64,000 nucleotides of DNA, from NCBI GenBank assembly GCA_009691855.1, contig SIAI01000006.1:81077-145076 (forward strand). Direction: 5' to 3'. The DNA is from Planctomycetota bacterium. Lineage in GTDB: Bacteria > Planctomycetota > UBA1135 > GCA-002686595. Positions 38,442 to 45,866 of the stretch are shown here, piece by piece (position 1 is the stretch's first letter; each line of letters begins with the position of its first letter). The translations under genes and the position numbers were made by a program. Under the pieces are notes generated by a model. It was not told the DNA's origin and made no database searches. It was given only the letters and a program-made list of their open reading frames with translations.

Positions 38442-38929
38442 GCGCGCGCCACTGGCTGCTCAAGGTCGAGCCAGAGGTCTTCTCCTTCGCGGACCTGTGG
38501 CGCGCCAAGAAGCGCACCACCGCCTGGGGCGGGGTGCGCAACTACCAGGCGCGGAACCTCCTGCGCGACGAGCTAGCCGTGGGCGACGGCGTGCTCTTCT
38601 ACCACTCCAACGCCGAGCCCAGCGGCGTCGCCGGAGTCGCGCGCGTGGTGCGCGCCGGCTACCCGGACCCCACGCAGTTCGATCCGCGCGACGAGTCCTT
38701 CGACGCCAAGAGCTCGCCCGCGGCGCCGCGTTGGTTCGCGGTGGACGTGCAGGCGGTGCGCGCGTTGGCGCGCTTCGTGACGCTCGCGGAACTGCGCGCC
38801 GAGGCCAGCCTGGAGGGCATGGAGCTCCTGCGTCGCGGCAGCCGCCTGTCGGTCCAGCCCGTGGCGCGGACCGAGTGGCGAACCGTGCTTCGCCTGGGCG
38901 CCTCGATCGGGGCGGATCTCGAGCTCTAA
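38438..38929 (+). CDS. EVE-domain protein
   Basis: 163 residues from GTG 38438 (overlap GTGA). It starts ARHWLLKVEPEVFSFADLW, with GGVRNYQARNLLRDELAVGDGVLFYHSNAEPSGVAGVARVV, the canonical EVE fold related to PUA and YTH domains. EVE proteins bind modified bases in DNA or RNA. Its coupling to a flotillin unit is unexplained, since the fold is usually near housekeeping or restriction genes. Confidence 0.9.
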   Translation: MSARHWLLKVEPEVFSFADLWRAKKRTTAWGGVRNYQARNLLRDELAVGDGVLFYHSNAEPSGVAGVARVVRAGYPDPTQFDPRDESFDAKSSPAAPRWFAVDVQAVRALARFVTLAELRAEASLEGMELLRRGSRLSVQPVARTEWRTVLRLGASIGADLEL

Positions 38930-39110
38930 CCCTTTTCCAAACAACAGCTTGAGAATGCCTGCTTGGGCCCAAACCGGGCCCCTGCAACGGCCCGCACTGG
39001 CCCAGGAAGGGCTCCTCAGGCTTGATCCGGGGCCCGGAATGTGGTTTTCCAGTGCCCCCGCGGAGGCGCCAGGAACCTCCGAAGCCTCCCGAACCCCAAG
39101 GATCTACCCA

Positions 39111-39296
39111 ATGACTCAGAACTACGAGAAGCTGCGCCAGGCCGTCGAAGCCGTCCGCGATGACGTGGACAAGGCAGTCAAGGGCAACAAGGCGGCCACC
39201 TCACGGGTGCGGAAGTCCATGCAAGAGGTCAAAGCCATCGCGCAGGAGATCCGCAAGGAGATGCTCGAGATGCGCGACGCAGGCGGCACCACGTAG
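39111..39296 (+). CDS. histone H1-like Hc1-type peptide
   Basis: 61 residues: a short amphipathic, Lys/Arg-rich helix pair. YEKLRQAVEAVRDDVDKAVK, then GNKAATSRVRKSMQEVKAIA, resembles the N-terminal region of chlamydial Hc1 (DLDKAERGNKAAAQRVR), but the Lys-rich tail is missing. It may be a nucleoid-binding peptide. A putative terminator follows at 39434. The 181-base upstream gap holds GC-rich sequence and presumably the promoter, with no clear -10. Confidence 0.75.
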   Translation: MTQNYEKLRQAVEAVRDDVDKAVKGNKAATSRVRKSMQEVKAIAQEIRKEMLEMRDAGGTT

Positions 39297-39433
39297 GGCC
39301 CTCGTCCCCAGCTGCGGCGCAGCACGGGTCGCCTGGGGCTCGGCCTCGGCCCCCGCGCTCAGCGCTGAGGAGGCTGGGACCCGCGAGAAGGGCGGCATCG
39401 GCGGCCCGTCCAGATCTGCTCGCCTTCGAATCG

Positions 39434-39466
39434 ACGGACCGCGGCTCCTCGGGAGTCGCGGTCCGT
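39434..39466. terminator. bidirectional terminator-like hairpin
   Basis: ACGGACCGCG (39434-39443) pairs perfectly with CGCGGTCCGT (39457-39466); the loop GCTCCTCGGGAGT can also pair CTCC/GGAG. It is followed by GTTC on the plus strand. It lies between the convergent Hc1-like gene and mqnD. Confidence 0.7.
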
Positions 39467-39492
39467 GTTCATGTCGGGACCTCGAGGCGGGC

Positions 39493-40332
39493 TCAGAGCA
39501 GCTCGAGCTCGCCCCGCGCCGCCACGACGCCGTGCTCGCGCGCGAGGCGCATGAGAGCGGACAGGGCCGCGCGTCCGACCGGCCCCAGATCGAGCGTCCA
39601 CTCGTTCACGTACAGCTCGACGTGGGCCCACAGGACCTCGTCGGCCTGCTCCTGGGCGTGGCGGCGCATCGTCGGCAAGCAGGCCGAACGGTGGGCGAGA
39701 CCCCACTCGAGCGAGGCGCGCACGGCGCGCTGCAGGGCGAGCGCGGTCGGGCGGCCGACGCTCTGCGCCACGCACAGCCCGCCCAGCGCCAAGGCGCCGC
39801 CCGCGCGCTGCTCGAAGCGCTGCCCGAGATCGGCCACGAAGCCCACGCCGTGCGCGCGCCAGGTGAAGCGCGCCTCGTGGATGCAGGCGCCGTAATCCGC
39901 GCCGCCGGCCGCCAGGCGCGGCAGGATGTCCGCGAACACGGTGTGCTCGAGGCGCGCGCGCGGGGCGAGCTCCAGGAGTTCCAGCAGCAGCGCCGCCGTG
40001 GTCCAGCGCCCGGGCGTGAGCACGTGCGCAGCGTGCGCGAGCGGCAGCTCGCTCGCGCGGCCCGGAGCGGCCAGCAGCAGCGGCCCCACGCCGAAGCCCA
40101 GCGCCGCGCCGCAGTGCAGCACCCAGGTGCGCTCGGCCAGCGCGAGCAGGGCGTGGGCGCTGACCTTGGAGAGCTCGAGCTCGCCGCGCAGCATGCGCTC
40201 GTTCAGCTCCTCTACGTCGGCCAGCACGAACTCGAGCTCGAGCGGTGCCGTCACCTCGCCGCTCAGCAGCGCGTGGAACAGGAACGTGTCGTTGGGGCAG
40301 GTGGAGAGCCCCACGCGCAGCGCGCGGCTCAC
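39493..40332 (-). CDS. mqnD: 1,4-dihydroxy-6-naphthoate synthase
   Basis: 279 residues from GTG 40332, overlapping the mqnB stop (GTGA). It begins RALRVGLSTCPNDTFLFHALL, the MqnD periplasmic-binding-protein-like signature, with VEELNERMLRGELELSKVSA and DYGACIHEARFTW. It converts cyclic dehypoxanthine futalosine to 1,4-dihydroxy-6-naphthoate in the futalosine route to menaquinone. mqnA, mqnC and mqnE are not in the window. Confidence 0.93.
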   Translation of the reverse strand: MSRALRVGLSTCPNDTFLFHALLSGEVTAPLELEFVLADVEELNERMLRGELELSKVSAHALLALAERTWVLHCGAALGFGVGPLLLAAPGRASELPLAHAAHVLTPGRWTTAALLLELLELAPRARLEHTVFADILPRLAAGGADYGACIHEARFTWRAHGVGFVADLGQRFEQRAGGALALGGLCVAQSVGRPTALALQRAVRASLEWGLAHRSACLPTMRRHAQEQADEVLWAHVELYVNEWTLDLGPVGRAALSALMRLAREHGVVAARGELELL

Positions 40333-40994
40333 GGCGCGCGCTCCCAGTCCGCGCGTTGCAGGGTGTGTCGCGCGAGCGCGTGCGCCGCGCCCAGCGCGCC
40401 GTGCACGTCCCAGCGCGCGCGTTCGCGCTCGCCCACCAGGTTCGAGATCCCGCGCACGATCGCCAGCGGCACGCCGAAGAGGTGACAGGCGAGGGCCACG
40501 CCGAAGCCCTCCATGTCTTCGGCCAAGGCCTGCGGATGGCGCGCGGCGCGCGCGCGGGCCTCGTCGCGGGAGGCCGAGGCGCTGCACACGCTCAGCAGCT
40601 CGCCGCGCTGCGCGGCCCACAACGGCAGGGACTCGTGCACGCGTCCGCGCTCGTCGTGCCACTGCGCGAAGCCGATCTGCGAGGCCGCGCGCGCCTGCTC
40701 GCCGCCGCCGACTCCAACGCCCTCCAGGCCCACGCGCGCGAAGGCGAGCGCGCTGCCCGGCGGCGCGTCGTGCGCGCGAAAGCTGCCCGCCAGACCCAGG
40801 AGCAGCGCGCGCGCCGGCCGGCGCGCGCCCAGGAGCTGTGCCGTGCGCGCTGCGGCGGCCACGGGGCCGAAGCCGACCAGCGCCAGGCCACCCAGGGCTT
40901 CCGGCAGGCCGCCCAGCTCGAGGAGCCCGCGCTGCTCGAGCTCGGTCGGCACGAGCACTAGTGTCGGAACAGGCACCAGTGTCGAGAGGGTCAT
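40329..40994 (-). CDS. mqnB: futalosine hydrolase
   Basis: 221 residues. ATG 40994 was chosen over a longer frame because the nucleoside-phosphorylase fold begins there (LVLVPTELEQRGLLELG). Fold motifs are LVGFGPVAAAARTAQLL, LLGLAGSF and EDMEGFGVALACHLFGVPLAIVRGISNLVGER (catalytic Asp and Glu region). It removes hypoxanthine from futalosine or aminofutalosine; MqnD acts after the next step. A TAGCCT hexamer lies 10 bases before the ATG. Confidence 0.9.
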   Translation of the reverse strand: MTLSTLVPVPTLVLVPTELEQRGLLELGGLPEALGGLALVGFGPVAAAARTAQLLGARRPARALLLGLAGSFRAHDAPPGSALAFARVGLEGVGVGGGEQARAASQIGFAQWHDERGRVHESLPLWAAQRGELLSVCSASASRDEARARAARHPQALAEDMEGFGVALACHLFGVPLAIVRGISNLVGERERARWDVHGALGAAHALARHTLQRADWERAP

Positions 40995-41004
40995 CCGGCC
41001 GCGA

Positions 41005-41010
41005 AGGCTA
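41005..41010 (-). promoter_or_regulatory. putative -10 element for mqnB-mqnD (leaderless type)
   Basis: TAGCCT on the minus strand lies 10 bases before ATG 40994, with no Shine-Dalgarno sequence. Confidence 0.25.
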
Positions 41011-41089
41011 CCAGGAGCTCCGCCGGCGGGGGGGTGCTCAACTTTTCCGGGGGATCGACCGAAGGCCTTTCCGCCCCCGGCGGGCATCC

Positions 41090-41872
41090 ATGCGCGTCCC
41101 CCCGCTCTTGCTCCTCTCCAGCGTCTGCTGCCTCACGGCCGCGTGCGCCGACCTGCGCGGCTCCGAGGGCTCGCGCGTGAGCACCACGCAGAACGTGGCC
41201 TCGTCCTACTGGTTTCGCGGCGTGCCGCGCAGCCTGCAGCCAGTCACGCAGGGCGATCTCGTGATCGATACGCCGCTCGCCGTCGGCGGGAACCTGACCT
41301 TCACGACCTGGTTCAACCTCCAGCTGACGAACAAGACGGGCGACGCGGCCTTCCCCGACGGCCTCGGCGGGCAGGTGACCGAGATCGACCTCGCGCTCAG
41401 CTATTCGCGGCGCGTCGGCCGCGTGGATATCACCTGGGGTGGGATCGGCTACAGCCTGCCGCAGGTCGCGCCCTCGACGCGCGAGACGTACCTGGGCCTG
41501 GGCCTGGACGCGATCGGGCTGACGCACATGGTCACGGCCTACTACGACCTCGACCTGCTCGACGACTACTACCTGCAGTACCAGGCCACGCGCGGCTTCG
41601 CGCTGGACGAGCACTGGAACGCGGCGCTGGAGCTCATGCTCGGCTACATGAGCGACTCGCAGGCCGAGTTCTACTTCGGCACCAAGCGCTCCGGCTTTTC
41701 CGACCTACTGCTGACCGGCTCGCTGACGTACGCCATCGACGCGAACACGTCGCTGTTCTTCGAGGCCGCGGGCGTGACCGTGCCCGACGACGAGCTGTCG
41801 AATTCGCTGCGCCAAAGCGGGCTCGAGGACTCTGGCATGTGGTTCACGCTCGGCGCGGCCTGGGGGCTCTAG
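41090..41872 (+). CDS. outer-membrane beta-barrel-like lipoprotein
   Basis: 260 residues. Lipoprotein signal MRVPPLLLLSSVCCLTAACA (lipobox TAAC). The body shows alternating polar/aromatic strands (ATRGFALDEHWNAALELMLGYM, FFEAAGVTVPDDELSNSL) and ends GMWFTLGAAWGL, as in TIGR02001-type outer-membrane proteins. It is probably an outer-membrane channel or assembly factor. The IS element begins 96 bases downstream. Confidence 0.7.
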   Translation: MRVPPLLLLSSVCCLTAACADLRGSEGSRVSTTQNVASSYWFRGVPRSLQPVTQGDLVIDTPLAVGGNLTFTTWFNLQLTNKTGDAAFPDGLGGQVTEIDLALSYSRRVGRVDITWGGIGYSLPQVAPSTRETYLGLGLDAIGLTHMVTAYYDLDLLDDYYLQYQATRGFALDEHWNAALELMLGYMSDSQAEFYFGTKRSGFSDLLLTGSLTYAIDANTSLFFEAAGVTVPDDELSNSLRQSGLEDSGMWFTLGAAWGL

Positions 41873-41945
41873 TCGTGTCCCGTCTCACACACGGCACCTT
41901 GCTCTCGATACTCGCGAGACGAGAGATCGGATGTCACGCGCGGGC

Positions 41946-41958
41946 CCACGGATCGACG
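41946..41958. repeat. 13-bp direct repeat, left copy
   Basis: CCACGGATCGACG is identical at 43560-43572. It lies 10 bases outside the left end of the IS element. Confidence 0.6.
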
Positions 41959-42033
41959 CCCCCCTCTGTGTCAACGTGGCTGAGACAGCCTTCGACCCCG
42001 AGTTTAGTGTGGAGGGCAGAAGGATGATCTTGA

Positions 42034-42504
42034 GTGACGAGACAACGAAGAGAAGAGCCCGCGGCTCCCCGTGAGGGGGGCCCGGAGCGAAGCGAAGGGG
42101 CCCCCTCCCGGGGAGCTGCCGAGCCCGACCCCGAGGTCCCCGAGCGCGCGCGGCGCCGGCAGTTCACCGCAGAGTAGAAGGAGCGCATCGTGCGCGAGGC
42201 CGACGCGTGTCGGGCTCCGGGCGAGGTGGGCGCGCTACTGCGGCGCGAGGCGTTGTACTCGTCGCACCTGGTCGCCTGGCGCCGGCAACTGCGCGAGCAC
42301 GGCGTGCGTGGACTGGCTCGGAGGAAGCGCGGCCCGGCCACCGAGGCGAAGCCGAGTGCCCGCGAGCTCCAGCTCGAGCGTGAGAAGAAGAAGCTCGAGA
42401 AGAAGCTGGCCAAGGCCGAGCTCATCATCGAGTTCCAAAAAAAAGTGCACGCGCTGCTGGGGATCCCCCTGAAGAGCCACGAGCTCGACGAGGACGACTC
42501 GTGA
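42034..42504 (+). pseudogene. IS3-family orfA with internal TAG
   Basis: From GTG 42034 the frame encodes a Gly/Glu-rich leader, then RARRRQFTAE, TAG at 42175-42177, then KERIVREADACRAPGEVGALLRREALYSSHLVAWR. Related transposase OrfA proteins read FTAEYK here, so TAC or TAT has become TAG. The downstream part has a helix-turn-helix and a leucine zipper (KKLEKKLAKAELIIEF). The frame reaches the stop that overlaps orfB. If read through it gives 156 residues. A run AAAAAAAAG at 42437-42445 is a -1 frameshift candidate into orfB. Confidence 0.8.
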
Positions 42505-43550
42505 AGGCCGTGCTGGAGACCTGCGGCGCCCTCCCCCGTGTCGAGGCCTGCAGCGCGCTGGGTCTGCCGCGCGCGACCTACTACCGCTCGCAGGCCCCTA
42601 TCTTGTCTCCGCCCCCGGCCTCGGCGAGCGAAACACGCCCTCGCAAGGCCTCGCCGAGAGCGCTCACCGATGCCGAACGCCGGGTCGTGCTCGAGCTCGT
42701 GCACGAGCCGCGCTTCGTGGACCTGGCCGTGCCGCAGGTCTACGCGACCCTGCTCGACGAGGGCCGCTACTTGTGCTCGCCGCGCACGATGTACCGCATC
42801 CTCGATGCACAGGGCGAGGTGCGCGAACGCCGCGACCAGCTGCGGCATCCGGTCTACACGAAGCCTGAGCTCCTGGCGACTGCGCCGAACCAAGTGTGGT
42901 CGTGGGACATCACCAAGCTGCGCGGCCCGGCCAAGTGGACCTACTTCTACCTGTACGTGCTCCTGGACATCTTCAGTCGCTACGCCGTCGGCTGGATGGT
43001 GGCGCGCTGCGAGAGCGCCGCGCTCGCCTCCAAGCTGCTCGGCGAGAGCCTGAAGAAGCACGGGATCCAGCCCGGGCAGCTCACGCTCCACTCCGACCGC
43101 GGCGGGCCGATGCGCGCGAAGAGCTTCGCGCTCCTCCTGGCCGACCTCGGCGTCGTGCAGAGCTTCAGTCGGCCCCACGTGTCCGATGACAACCCCTTCT
43201 CCGAGGCTCAGTTCAAGACCGTCAAGTACCGCCCCGACTTCCCCGACCGCTTCGGCGGCCTCGAGGACTGCCGCGCCCACTTCGGGCCCTTCTTCGACTG
43301 GTACCACCACCGCCATCACCACTCCGGCATCGGCTGGATGACGCCCGCCGACGTCCACTTCGGCCGCGCCGAGACCAAGCGCGCCCAACGCGCTCGCGTT
43401 CTCGACGCTGCCTTCTTGCTCCACCCCGAGCGCTTCGTGCGCAACTCACCCAAGCCCGCGGCACTCCCGCAGGCCGTCTGGATCAACCGCCGGCGAAGGA
43501 CAACCTCGCCGCTCAGTGATCTCACATGCAGGCTGTCTCAGAATCGTTGA
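42501..43550 (+). CDS. IS3-family transposase OrfB (DDE integrase domain)
   Basis: 349 residues from GTG 42501. An N-terminal MKAVLETCGALPRVEACSAL is followed by the rve fold with the catalytic triad: D in VWSWDITKL, D in LHSDRGGPM, E in NPFSEAQFKTVKY (spacing D-35-E fits). The C-terminus has YHHRHHHSGIGWMTPADVH. The stop codon lies inside the right inverted repeat. The frame is open upstream to the A-run in orfA, so OrfAB fusion by -1 shift is possible. Confidence 0.9.
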   Translation: MKAVLETCGALPRVEACSALGLPRATYYRSQAPILSPPPASASETRPRKASPRALTDAERRVVLELVHEPRFVDLAVPQVYATLLDEGRYLCSPRTMYRILDAQGEVRERRDQLRHPVYTKPELLATAPNQVWSWDITKLRGPAKWTYFYLYVLLDIFSRYAVGWMVARCESAALASKLLGESLKKHGIQPGQLTLHSDRGGPMRAKSFALLLADLGVVQSFSRPHVSDDNPFSEAQFKTVKYRPDFPDRFGGLEDCRAHFGPFFDWYHHRHHHSGIGWMTPADVHFGRAETKRAQRARVLDAAFLLHPERFVRNSPKPAALPQAVWINRRRRTTSPLSDLTCRLSQNR

Positions 43551-43559
43551 CAACTACCG

Positions 43560-43572
43560 CCACGGATCGACG
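43560..43572. repeat. 13-bp direct repeat, right copy
   Basis: CCACGGATCGACG, identical to 41946-41958, lies 7 bases outside the right end of the IS element. Confidence 0.6.
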
Positions 43573-43596
43573 ACCCTCGGGTACGCTGGAGGTGGA

Positions 43597-43815
43597 ATGG
43601 TGAAACTCGTACGCACGTTCGGTCTCTTCCTGCTCGTCTCTGCGGCCGGCGCCTGTGTCGGTCCGAACACGAGCGTTCCAGCGGTGGCTTCCAAGCCCGG
43701 CTGGGGCGGCGTGCCGCTCGCCGGGCGCACGGTCACGAACGCGCGCGTCGTGGAGGCCGCGCTGCGGCCCGCGTCGCCGCCGACGCGCATGGGCAAGCCC
43801 GGCTGGGGCCGCTGA
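43597..43815 (+). CDS. small lipoprotein with duplicated KPGWG motif
   Basis: 72 residues. GGAGGTGGA precedes ATG. Lipoprotein signal FGLFLLVSAAGAC, then a short mature peptide with KPGWGG near the middle and KPGWGR at the C-terminus. No family recognised. Its TGA (43813-43815) directly abuts the TGA of the convergent DUF4388 gene. The gene lies 44 bases past the IS end, so its original promoter may have been separated by the insertion. Confidence 0.55.
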   Translation: MVKLVRTFGLFLLVSAAGACVGPNTSVPAVASKPGWGGVPLAGRTVTNARVVEAALRPASPPTRMGKPGWGR

Positions 43816-44754
43816 TCAGGATTCCAGCTCGGTCGGGGTCGGCTCGATCGCCGGGCTGGGCGTGAAGTCGGTCTCGTCCGCGGCCGGCGTCGTGATGGCG
43901 ACCGTGGGGCTGAGTTCAGCCGTGGCGGGAAGCGCCCCGTCCTTCGGCAGCAGCGAGGGCTGCGCGTCGAGATCGGCCGTGACGCGCGCCTGAGCGCCCT
44001 CGTCCTTCTTGCGCGCGCTCTCCAGCAAGAGCTGCACGATGTTCACCTCCAGGTTCTGGCTGTGCAGCAGGCGCACGCCTTCCTGGAAGCGGTAGACGGC
44101 GTTGTCGGCGTCCATCAGGCGGTGGAACAGCTCCTGGGTCTGCAGCACCAGCGCGCGCGCAAGGGTCTCGCTCGAGAGCCGTCCGCGGCGCACCAAGAAG
44201 CTGCCCAGGAGGTCCTCGGCCTCGGCCGCAGCCAGCAGGCTCGCCTCGAGCTCGTCGGGAACGAGCAGGCCCTCGCGCTCGAGGATCGCGCCCAGGCGCT
44301 GCTCCTTCGGGGCGGCGTTGCTGGAGGCGTGCACCAGGGTGCCGCGCGCGAACTCCAGCAAGAAGGTCTCGCCCTGCGCGACCACGTGCAATACGCCGGT
44401 CTTCTCGGCGTGGGCCAGGAAGTTCACCAGCTCGCCCACCGCGATCGTCCAGGCGTTGCCCTGCAGGTCGGCGCCCGCCTCGGTCGGCGTCGGACGCTTC
44501 TTGCGCGTTCCGAGCAGCTGGTGGAGCAGACCGTGGCGCTCGTCTTCCTGTGCCGACAGGCGCGTGAGCACGTGGCGCAGTCCGTCGACGGCGGCGTCGA
44601 GCTGGCCGTACAGGAACGGAGCCAGCGCCCGCGCGGGCAGGTCTTCGACCACGGCATCGATGCGCAGCGCGAGGTCGCGGCAGGCGAGAACGAGCCGCGC
44701 GAGCTCCTCGGAGGCCTGTGGTTCCAACCGGGATTCGCGCTCGTTCTGCACCAT
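43816..44754 (-). CDS. DUF4388-domain protein, copy 1
   Basis: 312 residues. ATG 44754. An N-terminal helical part (LVLACRDLALRIDAVVEDL) is followed by the DUF4388 core: NAWTIAVGELVNFLAHAEKTGVLHVV..GETFLLEFARGTLVHASSN, then LGAILEREGLLVPDELEA and LLGSFLVRRGRLSSETLARAL. It ends in an Ala/Thr/Pro-rich tail. DUF4388 (PATAN) modules occur in signalling proteins, often with gliding or two-component systems. A paralogue follows at 44826. Confidence 0.82.
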   Translation of the reverse strand: MVQNERESRLEPQASEELARLVLACRDLALRIDAVVEDLPARALAPFLYGQLDAAVDGLRHVLTRLSAQEDERHGLLHQLLGTRKKRPTPTEAGADLQGNAWTIAVGELVNFLAHAEKTGVLHVVAQGETFLLEFARGTLVHASSNAAPKEQRLGAILEREGLLVPDELEASLLAAAEAEDLLGSFLVRRGRLSSETLARALVLQTQELFHRLMDADNAVYRFQEGVRLLHSQNLEVNIVQLLLESARKKDEGAQARVTADLDAQPSLLPKDGALPATAELSPTVAITTPAADETDFTPSPAIEPTPTELES

Positions 44755-44770
44755 GATGCTCGGCTGCGCT

Positions 44771-44781
44771 CTATCGGTCGG
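44771..44781 (-). promoter_or_regulatory. shared upstream 11-mer, copy 1
   Basis: CTATCGGTCGG (plus strand) lies 16 bases upstream of ATG 44754; the same 11-mer lies upstream of the paralogue at 45760-45770. Confidence 0.35.
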
Positions 44782-44825
44782 CGAGCAGGGTCGCGCACAG
44801 TCTCGCGCGGGATTCGCGCGCGCGG

Positions 44826-45686
44826 CTAGGAGCTGCTGCTCGACGGGCTGACAGGCTCGGCCGCCTGCGCTTCGCCCTCGGAGCGCGGCAGCGCGGCATC
44901 CGGTTCGCTGGAGTCCGCCGCCATAGCGTCGAACAGGTCCGCAACCCCGCGGCGCGTGCCCTCGCGCGCCTGGCGCTCCTCGTCCTTCTGGTGCGCGCTC
45001 TCCAGCAACAGGTGGGTGATGTTCACCTCCAGGCCCTGGCTGCGCAGCAGCTGGCCGCCTTCCTGGAAGCGGAACAGCGCGTCCTGCGCGTCCATCAGGC
45101 GGTGGAAGAGCTGTTGCACCTGCAGTGTGAGCACGCGTTGCAGCTCGGAGTGCTGCAGGCGCCCGCTGCGCATCAGGTAGCTGCCCAGGAGGTCGTCGGC
45201 GGCTTTGGCGAGATCGATCAGCTGGGCGAGCTCGGTCGGCTCCAGCAGCTTCTCGCGCAGCAGGATCTCGCCCAGCCGGAACGCGGCCGGCGGCGCGTTG
45301 CTGGTGGCGTGCACCAGATTGCCGCGCGCGAACTCGAGCACGAACGTCTCCGACGGTGCCAGGACCCACAGCAGGCCGGTCTTGCACGAGTGCGACAGGA
45401 AGCCGACCACCTCGGTGGCCGGGATCGTCCAGGCGTTGCCCTCCATGTCGTAGCGCGGCGCGCTCGGCCCCTTGGGCGGCTGCTTCTTGCCGGCCAGGCG
45501 GCTCAGAAACGAGGGGCTCTTCTCGGTGGGCGTGCGTTCTTCGACGCCAAGAGGGCGCAACGCGAGCTGCAGCCGTCGCAGGACGTCATCGAGCTGACCG
45601 TGCAAGAACGGTGAGTCGCTACGGGCCGGCAAGTGCGGCAGGGCTTCCTCGAGGAAGCCGGCCAGCTCGCGGCAGCGCAGTACCAC
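44826..45686 (-). CDS. DUF4388-domain protein, copy 2
   Basis: 286 residues from GTG 45686; a CTG at 45734 could add 16 residues that align better with copy 1, so the N-terminus is uncertain. The core matches copy 1: NAWTIPATEVVGFLSHSCKTGLLWVLAPSETFVLEFARGNLVHATSN, LGEILLREKLLEPTEL, LLGSYLMRSGRLQHSEL, and QQLFHRLMDAQDALFRFQEG. Ser/Asp-rich C-terminus. Clearly a tandem duplicate with diverged tails. Confidence 0.82.
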   Translation of the reverse strand: MVLRCRELAGFLEEALPHLPARSDSPFLHGQLDDVLRRLQLALRPLGVEERTPTEKSPSFLSRLAGKKQPPKGPSAPRYDMEGNAWTIPATEVVGFLSHSCKTGLLWVLAPSETFVLEFARGNLVHATSNAPPAAFRLGEILLREKLLEPTELAQLIDLAKAADDLLGSYLMRSGRLQHSELQRVLTLQVQQLFHRLMDAQDALFRFQEGGQLLRSQGLEVNITHLLLESAHQKDEERQAREGTRRGVADLFDAMAADSSEPDAALPRSEGEAQAAEPVSPSSSSS

Positions 45687-45759
45687 GCGCGCCAGCGTCT
45701 CCGAGGAGAGGTCCGCGCGGAGTGAAGGGTCCAGTGGGGAGCCCCTGGGGGATCCTCAC

Positions 45760-45770
45760 CTATCGGTCGG
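45760..45770 (-). promoter_or_regulatory. shared upstream 11-mer, copy 2
   Basis: CTATCGGTCGG (plus strand), identical to 44771-44781, lies about 73 bases upstream of GTG 45686 and 25 bases upstream of the alternative CTG 45734. Confidence 0.35.
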
Positions 45771-45866
45771 GCCGGGCCGTGCGTCCCAACCGCAATCTGG
45801 AAAGGCCTCGTTCGAGCGCGCGGCACGGGACGCAGGGCGGAAAGAATGGCGTGCCCCGCGGGCGGC

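Larger units (their letters stand above)
41969..43552 (+). mobile_element. IS3-family insertion sequence
   Basis: 1584 bp with ends TGTCAACG...CGTTGACA. Terminal inverted repeats are 23 bp (41969-41991 and 43530-43552), 20 of 23 matching, sharing TGTCAACG and CTGAGACAGCCT. It contains orfA and orfB with GTGA overlap. A 19-20 bp arm hairpin (42064-42083 and 42098-42116) sits near the left end. orfA has a nonsense codon, so the copy may be inactive unless the stop is suppressed. No target duplication touches the ends. Confidence 0.9.

Noticed and set aside
41969..43552. Target-site duplication immediately flanking the IS
   Set aside because: The bases adjoining the two ends differ; only the distant 13-bp repeats match.
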